NCBI RefSeq assembly: GCF_023544665.1
Contig: NZ_JAMJFL010000006.1
Location: 186,001 to 250,000, forward strand
Direction of reading: 5' to 3'
Length of the DNA: 64,000 nt
DNA from: Streptomyces sp. YS415
GTDB lineage: Bacteria > Actinomycetota > Actinomycetes > Streptomycetales > Streptomycetaceae
In this document: in pieces, positions 35,138 through 43,458 of the stretch
Position numbering within the stretch: position 1 is the first letter of the stretch
Layout of the letters: each line of letters begins with the position of its first letter
Notes under the pieces: generated by a model
Databases searched by the model: none
Told to the model about the DNA's origin: nothing
The model's input: the letters and a program-made list of their open reading frames with translations, nothing else
Program-made: the position numbers and the translations under genes

Positions 35138-38074
35138 ATGAGGAGAAGAACGGCCCTCAGCGTCGTGTCCGCCGCCGTGGGCGGTGCGATCGTCCCGTTC
35201 TCGTTCGCTTCCGCTCCCGCCGCCGCCGCGCCCAGCCGGGCCCGGCCCGCCGCTCCCAGCGCGCGCTGGGACTTCGACGAGCGAACCGGAGCGCTCACAC
35301 TCGAGGCCGTCTCCGGCGCCACCGACCCCGTCGGCTACGTCTTCAACGACGCCCGCTACAAGCCCGACAGCGACCCCGTCCGCCGCCGCGGGGTACGCGG
35401 CCGGGCCCTGTACTTCGACGGCTACTCGACCCTCGTCACCGCCGACGGCCCCGGCGACCTCGACCCCTCCGCCGGCCTCACCCTCGACGTGTGGATCGCG
35501 CCGTACGCCTACGAGCACGGCATCGACGGCAAACCCCAGGCACTGGTCAACCAGCACAACCCCGACACCGGACGCGGCTTCCTGCTCGGCCTGCGCCGCT
35601 TCGGGCAGATCGTCTTCCAGCTCGGCTTCGGGGACGGCCTGATCGAGGTCAAGGGCGCCCCCGACGAGCCCGCGGCCAAGGACCGGTGGACACATGTGGC
35701 AGCCACCTACGACCCCGCCGCCCAGCAGCTGCGCCTGTACCGCGACGGCCGGCCGATCGGCACCGCCGCCACCCCGGACACCGCCCCCGTCCTCGCCCCG
35801 GACGAGCCGCTGCTGATCGGCCGGCACAACCGCGCCACGCTGCTCAACGGCGAGTTCCACGCCAACATGTACATGGGGCTGATGGACAGCCTCGTCATCC
35901 GCCCGGGCACCCTGGACGAACCGACCGCGCGCCAGGAGCACACCGATCAGGTCGCCGCCCTCCCCGGCCGACGCATACCCCGGCCGGACCTCACCCCGCA
36001 CCGCAGCCGCTTCGACGGGGACCGGCACCGCCCCCAGTTCCACCTGCTGCCGCCCTGGCACTGGATGAACGAGCCCCACGCGCCCGTCTACTTCAAGGGC
36101 AAATACCACATCTTCTACCAGCACAACCCGCTCGGCCCGTTCTGGGGCCAGATCCACTGGGGGCACGCGGTCAGCACCGACATGGTGCACTGGCGGGACC
36201 TTCCGCCCGCCCTCGCTCCCGCCGCCGGCTCGGTCGGGCCGGACGGCTGCTGGTCGGGCTCGGCGTTCGTCGACGGCGACCGCGGGCCGGTCCTCTTCTT
36301 CACCGGCGGCGACGACCGGCTGCCCTACCGCCAGCGGACCGGGCTCGCCGTGTCGACGTACCCGGCCGACAAGGACACCGACCTGCCCACCTGGACCATG
36401 AAGTCCGAGCCGGTCACCGAGGCACCGGCGGGTCTGCCCGCCGAGCCCGGCACCGCCTGGGCGGAGAACTTCCGCGACCCGTTCGTCTGGGAGGAGGACG
36501 GCGTCTGGTACCAGCTCGTCGGCAGCGGCATCGTCGACTACGACGGCACGCGGGTGGCCCGCAAGCACGGGGGCACCGCCCTCGTCTACACCGCCCGCCG
36601 GCCCGAGGGCCCCTGGACCTACCGCGGTCCCCTGCACTCCAACGACCTCGCGACCCGGCCCGAGCCCGGCGAGGTGTGGGAGCTGCCCGTCCTGCTTCCG
36701 CTGCCCGGCTCCGGCGGCAGGCGCACCGGCAAGCACATCCTGCTGATCTGTCCCTGGTGGGAGGGGTTCAACCCGAACGCCGTCAAGCACACCTACTACT
36801 GGATCGGCACCTTCGACAAGCGTGCCTGCCGTTTCCTGCCCGACCACGACGAGCCCCGTGAGTTCGACTTCGGCGAGCACTTCACCGGCCCGTCCGGCTT
36901 CGTCACCCCCGACGGCCGCTCCGTCGTCTTCAGCATCACCCAGGACCGGCGCAGCGAGCAGCAGCACGCCCAGTCCGGCTGGGCCCACAACGCCGGAATG
37001 CCCGTCAGCCTGACGCTGCGCCGCGACGGCCGCCTCGGCGTCGAACCCATCGCCGAGGCCGCCGCACTGCGCGGCAAGCTGCTCGCCCGCATCCGCCAGG
37101 CCTCCCTCAAGGAGGCGAACCGGCGACTCGCCGGGGTCCGCGGCGACCTCCTCGACATCCACGCCGTCATCGAACCGCGCGGCGCGCGGACGATCAGCCT
37201 CGCGGTGCGGGCCTGCCCCGACGGCACCGAGGAAACCCTGCTCTCCTACGACACGGCCAAGCAGCGCTTCTTCATCGACCGCGGACGCTCCAGCCTCGAT
37301 CCGGACGTACGCAAGGGCGTGCACGGCGGCACGGTCGAACTGGACGACGGCCGCCTGCACCTGCGAGTCCTGCTCGACCGTTCGATGCTGGAGGCGTACG
37401 TCAACGGAGCCAACAGCATCACCAGCCGTGTCTACCCCACCAGGCAGGACGCCACCGGCCTGCGCCTGACCGGGGAAGGAGGCTCCCCGAGCGTGGTGGA
37501 GCTGGACGTCTGGCGGATGAACGGCGCCTACGACACCTCCGTCGCGCCCGCCGCCTACGATCCGCCCCGCCCCACGGACGTCGACGCCCTGCCCAACCAC
37601 GACTTCGCCACCGGCGACCTCACCGGATGGACCGTCGTCGAGGGCACCACCTTCAGCGACGCCAACGTCACCACGCGCACCGACTGGGGCTGGGGCGGCT
37701 CCTTCTACCAGGCCGACACCGGGGACGACGACGCCGGCCACCACCTGTGGGGCTTCAACCCGGACGCGGGCGGCGACGACGCCACCGGGGTGCTGCGATC
37801 CGCCACCGTCGTCCTCGGCGGGGACGGCGTGGTCGACCTGCTCGTCTCCGGCGGCAACGACCCCGACCGGCTCTACGCCGCCGTGGTCCGCGCCGACGAC
37901 GGCAAGATCCTGGCCAAGGCGACCGGCCGCGGCGGCGAGCAGTACCGCCGCGTCGTCTTCGACCTCGCCGACCACCTCGGTGAGCGGATCTACGTCGAGG
38001 TCGTCGACCGGGCGACGGGCGGCTGGGGCCACATCAACGTGGACGACGTCAACGTGCCGGTCCGCCGGCAGTAG
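35138..38074 (+). CDS. Secreted GH32 fructan enzyme, LamG-like + GH32 + C-terminal binding module
   Basis: This exported multidomain protein (978 aa) has a signal peptide (MRRRTALSVVSAAVGGAIVP... ending AAAAP), a LamG/concanavalin-like domain (about residues 45-275), a GH32 propeller and sandwich (about 290-800) and a C-terminal module (about 820-975) containing LTGWTVVEG and ATGGWGHINVDDV. The GH32 core has FRDPFVW (Asp447) and VWELP (Glu515), but the motif that should hold the nucleophile reads WMNEPHAP, with Glu312 in place of Asp. The neighbour at 38396 shows the same change. It probably acts outside the cell on inulin or levan, as hydrolase or transferase. CAGGAG precedes ATG 35138; the frame is open to 35096 but the signal peptide supports the later start. 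Confidence 0.9.
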   Translation: MRRRTALSVVSAAVGGAIVPFSFASAPAAAAPSRARPAAPSARWDFDERTGALTLEAVSGATDPVGYVFNDARYKPDSDPVRRRGVRGRALYFDGYSTLVTADGPGDLDPSAGLTLDVWIAPYAYEHGIDGKPQALVNQHNPDTGRGFLLGLRRFGQIVFQLGFGDGLIEVKGAPDEPAAKDRWTHVAATYDPAAQQLRLYRDGRPIGTAATPDTAPVLAPDEPLLIGRHNRATLLNGEFHANMYMGLMDSLVIRPGTLDEPTARQEHTDQVAALPGRRIPRPDLTPHRSRFDGDRHRPQFHLLPPWHWMNEPHAPVYFKGKYHIFYQHNPLGPFWGQIHWGHAVSTDMVHWRDLPPALAPAAGSVGPDGCWSGSAFVDGDRGPVLFFTGGDDRLPYRQRTGLAVSTYPADKDTDLPTWTMKSEPVTEAPAGLPAEPGTAWAENFRDPFVWEEDGVWYQLVGSGIVDYDGTRVARKHGGTALVYTARRPEGPWTYRGPLHSNDLATRPEPGEVWELPVLLPLPGSGGRRTGKHILLICPWWEGFNPNAVKHTYYWIGTFDKRACRFLPDHDEPREFDFGEHFTGPSGFVTPDGRSVVFSITQDRRSEQQHAQSGWAHNAGMPVSLTLRRDGRLGVEPIAEAAALRGKLLARIRQASLKEANRRLAGVRGDLLDIHAVIEPRGARTISLAVRACPDGTEETLLSYDTAKQRFFIDRGRSSLDPDVRKGVHGGTVELDDGRLHLRVLLDRSMLEAYVNGANSITSRVYPTRQDATGLRLTGEGGSPSVVELDVWRMNGAYDTSVAPAAYDPPRPTDVDALPNHDFATGDLTGWTVVEGTTFSDANVTTRTDWGWGGSFYQADTGDDDAGHHLWGFNPDAGGDDATGVLRSATVVLGGDGVVDLLVSGGNDPDRLYAAVVRADDGKILAKATGRGGEQYRRVVFDLADHLGERIYVEVVDRATGGWGHINVDDVNVPVRRQ

Positions 38075-38395
38075 CTCCCCGGCCGCTCCGGCCGTCAACT
38101 CCCCTTCCCTTCCTGGCCGTCGGTCACAGCAGTACCGCGACCGGCCGGCCGGGCCCGGGAAACCGGACACCCCCCGCAGTCAGTTCGCGGCCGCAGCAGG
38201 CCCTCGAGGACGTCACCGAGGACTGCACCACGCCCCACTCGCGCCGCCGCCCTGACCCGCACCCTCCCTGGGGCGAACCCGCCGAGCGCACCGGACGCGG
38301 CGCCGGCCGGCTGCTGCCCCTCACCTGACCGCGACCGCCGCTCACGGCGGCCGCTCTCCCCAGTCCCGCACCACACCCCACAACCGGAGGTACCC
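38075..38395. other. Intergenic region between the two secreted GH32 genes
   Basis: These 321 bases hold no convincing gene. They are G+C-rich with short self-complementary runs such as GGCCGGCCGGGCCCGGG near 38143-38159, but I see no clear terminator or promoter. CCGGAGG just before 38396 is the ribosome site of the next gene. Confidence 0.6.
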
Positions 38396-41300
38396 ATGCG
38401 CCCACGCTCAACGGCGAGAACCACGACAAGGCCCTCACCCCTGATCCTGAGGCTGCTCCTGGCCTTCGCGATGTGTCTCGGCCTGGCCTCGCCCCTGATG
38501 GCATCACCCGCCGGAGCGAGCGGGACCGCCCTGTCGAACCCCGATTTCGAGAGCGGCAACCTGAGCGGCTGGACAACGACCGGGACGGCGTTCACCGGCG
38601 CGGTCACCGACAAGCCGGGCTGGGGCTGGGGCTGTTGCTTCAACCAGCAGGGCAGCTACCACCTGTGGGGGTTCGCCGCGGGCGGTGACGCCGCCACCGG
38701 AACGGTGACGTCCGAGGCCTTCACTCTGACCGGCACCGGCATGGTCAGCGCCCTGGTCTCCGGCGGCCGCAACGAAAGCGACCTCTACGTCGCGCTCACC
38801 ACGCTCGACGGGACCGTGCTGAAGAAGGCCACCGGCACCGACGACGAGACCTACCGCCGCGTCACCTGGGACGCACGCGAACACCTCGGCAAGCAGCTGC
38901 GCATCACCGTCGTCGACAAAGCCACCGGCGGCTGGGGCCACATCAACCTCGACGACGTCCGCGTCGGAACCGACCCCGCGCCGCGAGAGAGCACGCTGTC
39001 GAACCCCGGCTTCGAGACCGGCAACATGAGCGGCTGGACGACCACGGGGGCGGCCTTCACCGGCGCGGTCACCGACAAGACCGGCTGGGGCTGGGGCTGT
39101 TGCTTCAACCAGCAGGGCACCTACCACCTGTGGGGCTTCGCCGCGGGCGGCGACGGCGCCACCGGCACGGCCACTTCGGAGCCGTTCACCCTGACCGGCA
39201 CCGGCATGGTCAGCGCCCTGGTCTCCGGCGGCCGTAACGAGAACGACCTCTACGTTGCGCTCACCACGCTCGACGGGACGGTGCTGAAGAAGGCCACCGG
39301 CACCGACGACGAGACCTACCGCCGCGTCACCTGGGACGCACGCGCGCACCTCGGTGAGCAGCTGCGCGTCACTGTCGTCGACAAGGCCACCGGCGGCTGG
39401 GGCCACATCAGCCTCGACGACGTCCGCGTCGGGATCGACAAGGCGCCCGACGGCTCGACGGGCCTCGCCGCCCACTGGGACTTCTCCGAAGGCAAGGGCA
39501 CCACGACCAGGGAGAGGATCAGCGAGGCCGCCGACCCCATCAGCTACGTCTTCAACGACGCCCAGTACAAGCCGGACAGCGATCCGCTGTGGCGGCCCAA
39601 GCGCGAGGACGACGGCGTACTGTCCGGCGCGCTGCTCTTCGACGGCTACTCCACCTGGGTCACCCGCGCCGCGGCGCAGACGGAACTGCCCACGGACGGC
39701 CTGAGCGTCGAGGCGTGGGTCGCGCCGCGCGCGTTCGAGTGGGGTGACGACGGCAAGCCCTCGGCGGTGGTCAACCAGCAGGACAAGGGGGCCAAGCGAG
39801 GCTTCTCCCTCGGCGTCGGCCGACACGGCCGGTGGCAGTTCGGCGTCGGCACCGGCGATGCGTGGTACGAGGTGACCGTTCCCAAGTCGGCCGCGCTGGC
39901 GGCGGGCAAGTGGGCGCACCTGTCGGCCGTGTTCGCGCCGGGCGACGGAGCGATCCGGCTCTTCCTCAACGGCGAGCAGGTCGCCCAGACCGCCATCCCC
40001 TCCGGCGCACGGCTGGCCAAGGCCGACGTACCCCTGATCATCGGCCGGCACAACCAACCCGCCATCATCAACGGCACGTTCGCCGTCAACATGTTCAACG
40101 GACTGATCGACGAGGTGAAGATCCACACCGGAGCGCTCACCCCCGCATCGGTGGCCGCCGGACACACCAAGGACGTACAGACCTTCGCCGGAGGCGTCAC
40201 GCCCACGGCCCGCATGGCGATGGACCGCTCGCGCTACGACGGCGACCGCTACCGTCCGGGCTACCACTTCACCGCCCCGAACCACTGGATGAACGAGCCC
40301 AACGCCCCGATCCAGTACAAGGGCAAGTACCACCTCTTCTACCAGCACAACTCCCACGGCCCCTACTGGCACAACATCGCCTGGGGACACGCGGTGAGCG
40401 AGGACCTCGTCAACTGGCGCGACCTGCCCGTGGCACTGGCCCCGACCGAGGACAGCGTGGCCCCGGACGGAGTCTGGTCGGGCGATGCGGCCTACGACGA
40501 GAACGGCGTACCCGTCCTGCTGTTCACCGCCGGCAACGACGCCCAGCGCCCCAACCAGGCGACCGGCCTCGCCCGCCCCGTCGACCCCGACGACAGTGAC
40601 CTCGTCGAGTGGAAGATGCACCCCACCCTCGTCACCAGCCAGACCGCCGACCTCAATGTCGGCGCCGGGCGCAAGGTCCGCTTCGGGGACTTCCGCGACC
40701 CGTTCGTGTGGCAGGAGGGCGACACCTGGTTCCAGCTGATGGGCTCCGGCGTGCAGAGCACCGACGGCAAGGACATCGGCGGCACGGCCCTGCTGTACAC
40801 CTCCAAGAACCTCACCGACTGGACGTACGTCGGACCGCTCATGACCGGTGACGTGGCGGCCCACCCCAAGACCGGCCAGGTCTGGGAACTGCCCACCTTC
40901 CTGCCCATCGGCAAGGACGCCCAGGGCCGCGAACGCCGTGCCCTGCTCATCAACCCCGCCTTCCCGGCCGGGCCGGGCGAGTACAGCAGCAAGTACGTCT
41001 ACTACTGGGTCGGCACCTGGGACGCGCAGGCCCGCCGCTGGACGCCGGACACCACGGAGCCGAAGCTGATGGACTACGGCGACCACTTCACCGGTCCCAG
41101 CGGGATGGTCGACGACAAGGAACGCTCGCTGGTCTTCAGCATCGCGCAGGACCGCCGTACCGAGCGCGCCCACTACGACGCCGGCTGGGCCCACAACGCC
41201 GGTCTGCCCATCGAACTGTCCATGCGGCCCGACGGTGACCTCGGGTTCCGTCCCGTCGAAGAGGTCTCACGCCTCCACGACGGCGAACCCCTGGTCAACA

Positions 41301-41749
41301 TCACCGCCCCCACGTCCGTCGCCGCCGCGAACGAGCGCCTGGCGAACGTCAAGGGCGACATGCTCCACGTCAAGCTGACCCTCGAACGCGGCAGCGCCGG
41401 CACCTTCGGCCTCGACGTACTGCGCAGCCCAGGAGACGAGGAGCGCACCCGCCTCTTCTACGACGCAGCAGCTGCCCAACTGGGAGTCGACCGGACCAGG
41501 TCCGGCACCAACTCCAGCGCCGAGCCCAACATGGGCATCCACAAGGGACCGCTGACGCTCGCCAACGGCACCCTGACCCTGGACGTCTTCGTGGACCGCT
41601 CGGTGATCGAGGCCTACGCCAACTCCCACAAGTCCATCACCACCCGCGCCTACCCCTTCCGCCAGGACGCCCTCGGCCTGCGCCTCTTCGGCGACGGCAG
41701 CACGGTCAAGTCCATGACCGTCTGGAAGATGAAAGGCATGACCAGCTGA
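38396..41749 (+). CDS. Secreted GH32 fructan enzyme with duplicated N-terminal binding modules
   Basis: This exported protein (1117 aa) has a signal peptide ending about residue 42 (SPAGASG), two nearly identical modules of 155 residues (about 46-345; each with SGWTTTG, GWGWGCCFNQQG, HLWGFAAGGD and ATGGWGHI), a LamG-like domain (about 355-600) and a GH32 catalytic part (about 615-1115). Catalytic motifs are WMNEPNAP with Glu634 where GH32 normally has Asp, FRDPFVW (Asp768) and VWELP (Glu831). The repeated modules resemble the C-terminal module of the preceding protein and may bind fructan, like the inulin-binding modules of cycloinulo-oligosaccharide fructanotransferases; that is an inference. 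CCGGAGG lies four bases upstream of the ATG. It ends 35 bp before a strong terminator. Confidence 0.9.
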   Translation: MRPRSTARTTTRPSPLILRLLLAFAMCLGLASPLMASPAGASGTALSNPDFESGNLSGWTTTGTAFTGAVTDKPGWGWGCCFNQQGSYHLWGFAAGGDAATGTVTSEAFTLTGTGMVSALVSGGRNESDLYVALTTLDGTVLKKATGTDDETYRRVTWDAREHLGKQLRITVVDKATGGWGHINLDDVRVGTDPAPRESTLSNPGFETGNMSGWTTTGAAFTGAVTDKTGWGWGCCFNQQGTYHLWGFAAGGDGATGTATSEPFTLTGTGMVSALVSGGRNENDLYVALTTLDGTVLKKATGTDDETYRRVTWDARAHLGEQLRVTVVDKATGGWGHISLDDVRVGIDKAPDGSTGLAAHWDFSEGKGTTTRERISEAADPISYVFNDAQYKPDSDPLWRPKREDDGVLSGALLFDGYSTWVTRAAAQTELPTDGLSVEAWVAPRAFEWGDDGKPSAVVNQQDKGAKRGFSLGVGRHGRWQFGVGTGDAWYEVTVPKSAALAAGKWAHLSAVFAPGDGAIRLFLNGEQVAQTAIPSGARLAKADVPLIIGRHNQPAIINGTFAVNMFNGLIDEVKIHTGALTPASVAAGHTKDVQTFAGGVTPTARMAMDRSRYDGDRYRPGYHFTAPNHWMNEPNAPIQYKGKYHLFYQHNSHGPYWHNIAWGHAVSEDLVNWRDLPVALAPTEDSVAPDGVWSGDAAYDENGVPVLLFTAGNDAQRPNQATGLARPVDPDDSDLVEWKMHPTLVTSQTADLNVGAGRKVRFGDFRDPFVWQEGDTWFQLMGSGVQSTDGKDIGGTALLYTSKNLTDWTYVGPLMTGDVAAHPKTGQVWELPTFLPIGKDAQGRERRALLINPAFPAGPGEYSSKYVYYWVGTWDAQARRWTPDTTEPKLMDYGDHFTGPSGMVDDKERSLVFSIAQDRRTERAHYDAGWAHNAGLPIELSMRPDGDLGFRPVEEVSRLHDGEPLVNITAPTSVAAANERLANVKGDMLHVKLTLERGSAGTFGLDVLRSPGDEERTRLFYDAAAAQLGVDRTRSGTNSSAEPNMGIHKGPLTLANGTLTLDVFVDRSVIEAYANSHKSITTRAYPFRQDALGLRLFGDGSTVKSMTVWKMKGMTS
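38531..39432 (+). repeat. Tandem in-gene duplication, 465-bp period
   Basis: The segment from 38531 to about 38967 is repeated at 38996-39432 with very few differences, even at third codon positions. It encodes two copies of the putative carbohydrate-binding module. The low divergence suggests recent duplication or gene conversion. Confidence 0.9.
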
Positions 41750-41784
41750 TCCGGTAGCCGCCCACACCTGAAAGGATCGCGCTC

Positions 41785-41818
41785 ACGGACGCCCCTGCTG
41801 CAGAGCAGGGGCGTCCGT
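41785..41818. terminator. Bidirectional hairpin terminator
   Basis: ACGGACGCCCCTGCT pairs perfectly (15 bp) with AGCAGGGGCGTCCGT around a GCAG loop. It ends the rightward GH32 gene and faces the leftward small membrane protein remnant. Confidence 0.88.
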
Positions 41819-41821
41819 CTG

Positions 41822-42153
41822 CTATGCGTCGTCGTACACGAGAGGCGGACCCAGACGGATGATCGTCGAGCAGTCCAACTGCTGGCGGTAGCGCGCGCCG
41901 TCCTGGCCGTACCAGTAGCGGCAGTCCTTCAGCGCCTCGTCGACGGGCCCGGTGACTTTGACACGGGCGATGTAGTCGTGGTCGGCTCCGGATTTCGCCT
42001 CCACCTTGACGCCCTGGCCGGCGCAATCGCGGACCTTCGAGAGATCGTCCATGCCAGCCACACCAGCAGCGTGGCGGCCCACGCGGCGGCGAGGACGGCG
42101 AAGCGTTGCCTGTGAGGAGTAGAAGACCCCAGTTTGACCAAATAAGGGTCCAT
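41822..42153 (-). pseudogene. Small membrane protein gene with a probable frameshift
   Basis: Two overlapping frames look like halves of one gene. The first starts at ATG 42153, encodes MDPYLVKLGSSTPHRQRF and one membrane helix (AVLAAAWAATLLVWLAW), and loses sense after about residue 40. A frame shifted by one base continues near 42050 with DDLSKVRDCAGQGVKVEAKSG and a Cys-containing extracytoplasmic-looking domain ending YDDA at 41822. Together they give an anchored protein of about 110 residues. This may be a real mutation or a sequencing error. Alternatively the second half (75 aa from ATG 42051) is a separate short gene. I recognise no family. Confidence 0.5.
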
Positions 42154-42397
42154 ACGTACTCCAGATCAGGTGCTTGAATAAGCACTGCCAGCAGCCGTTT
42201 TCCGCTGGTGGATCTCGTTGTACACGGACGGCGACCGGAAGATGCGGCCTGGCTTTCCGACCGCTTGACGGGCTGCGTGGGGCGTTCACCTCTCGGTTTT
42301 CGGCCTGTGGATTGGTGAGGTGTGGGATGTGGTTTCGGGGGTAGGCGAGGTTCCTTAGCCGTATTGCTCAGGACGAGGGTGACGGTGTGGCCCTGTG

Positions 42398-42859
42398 ATG
42401 CCCGGAAACGAAGATCTGCCAGTGGCCAGCCGCCCGATCCTCTCGACAGTGACCTTCGCCGGCCATGAACCGGTGGCCGAGGCCCGCGATGCTGCCCGCG
42501 TCTTCTTGACCGAGGTACAGGCCAAGCACGGAATCCCGGTGTCGAGCCGTGCGATGGGCATGGTGCAGCTGGTGGTCAGCGAACTGGTGACCAACGCACA
42601 GAAGTACGCGCCGGGCCCCTGCCTGCTGGACATGGAGATCAGCGATGGCGCCGTGGAAGTCAGCGTGTGGGACACCGATCCGACACTTCCGGTGGCCCAG
42701 AGTCCTGATCCGGGCCGGGTCGGACAGCATGGCCTGGAGATCGTGATCGGCGTGTGCCGCAGCTTCGAGATGCGACGCGAGCCGGTCGGCAAGCGCATCA
42801 GGGCCGCCGTCGCTCTGGCCGACGATCCCGGCGGGGACCCGGCCGGCAGCGTGCTGTGA
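42398..42859 (+). CDS. Anti-sigma-type ATP-binding protein (HATPase_c_2)
   Basis: This is a stand-alone GHKL ATPase domain (about 153 aa) of the RsbW-like regulatory kinase group. The N-box is VVSELVTNAQKYAPGP, and the glycine-rich lid region reads VWDTDPTLPVAQSPDPGRVGQHGLEIVIGVC. It probably binds or phosphorylates an anti-anti-sigma partner encoded elsewhere. It is strongly similar in layout and sequence to the protein at 57270-57749 (both share QLVVSELVTNA-KYAPGP and RREPVGKR), so the two are paralogues. GTG 42395 directly before the ATG is an alternative start. Confidence 0.88.
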   Translation: MPGNEDLPVASRPILSTVTFAGHEPVAEARDAARVFLTEVQAKHGIPVSSRAMGMVQLVVSELVTNAQKYAPGPCLLDMEISDGAVEVSVWDTDPTLPVAQSPDPGRVGQHGLEIVIGVCRSFEMRREPVGKRIRAAVALADDPGGDPAGSVL

Positions 42860-42893
42860 CGGATGAGCCGTTCTGGGCGGGGTGGCTCGGAGC

Positions 42894-43385
42894 TCAGAAG
42901 TGGGTGGCGATCCCGAAGACCCGGCGGAGGTGCGCCATGTCCTGCCGATCGCGGTCCGTGGGCTCGTATCCCTGATGAAAGTAGACCTGCTGCTCGGCGG
43001 ACAGACACGGGACGCTCGTCCCCTCAATGGTGCCTGTCACGAAGCACGAGGCGGGGTAGAGGAAAGGGCGCTCCGGTTCGGGTGACGCCTGTACCGCCGA
43101 GCCGTCGGCACAGAAGACGAGAGGATGCAGGTCGATCTCCCGGCCATCCGCAGCCGCGACGACGAAGCGAATGGGTCTGCAGTTCAGGCTCTCCACGAAG
43201 CCCGCCTCCCGGAGAGCTGCCACCACAGCGGCTTCCTGGTCCTGCCGGTGCATCAGGTCCAAGTCGCGGTGGCCCCGCGTCTGTTCGCCGACCAAGGCAT
43301 CGATCCCCCATCCTCCGCCGATCCAGACATCTGCCTCTGCCCGTCGCAGCAGAGCCAGGACGGACAGCACGTCTTCGGCTCTCAT
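42894..43385 (-). CDS. Nucleotidyltransferase, aminoglycoside/lincosamide adenylyltransferase-like
   Basis: This protein of about 163 residues has the nucleotidyltransferase core of the ANT(2'')/Lnu type: VWIGGGWGIDALVGEQTRGHRDLDLMHR, with the GG-WG-DAL loop and the paired Asp residues (DLD) that bind metal, and a third acidic site in REIDLHPLVF. Members transfer AMP to hydroxyl groups of aminoglycosides or lincosamides, but many chromosomal homologues have no known substrate. I start at ATG 43385; the frame extends to 43412. It stands alone, convergent with the ATPase gene on its left. Resistance function is not shown by the sequence. Confidence 0.8.
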   Translation of the reverse strand: MRAEDVLSVLALLRRAEADVWIGGGWGIDALVGEQTRGHRDLDLMHRQDQEAAVVAALREAGFVESLNCRPIRFVVAAADGREIDLHPLVFCADGSAVQASPEPERPFLYPASCFVTGTIEGTSVPCLSAEQQVYFHQGYEPTDRDRQDMAHLRRVFGIATHF

Positions 43386-43458
43386 CACCCCACGCAGGCT
43401 AGAGAGGATCACCGCGGACAGCGAACGAATTCGTCAGCGGCCGCACCTCGAATGGTCC

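Noticed and set aside
35132..41194. Long minus-strand frames opposite the two secreted GH32 genes
   Set aside because: Shadows. Their repeats mirror the duplicated modules on the plus strand and no ribosome sites or motifs are present.
42154..42289. Upstream extension of the Cys-containing small ORF to ATG 42289
   Set aside because: The added residues are Arg/Pro-rich without a membrane segment, while the other frame over the same bases gives a good N-terminus and helix.
42894..43385. Calling the nucleotidyltransferase a proven antibiotic resistance gene
   Set aside because: The sequence shows only the fold and metal-binding motif. Chromosomal homologues often have no known resistance role.
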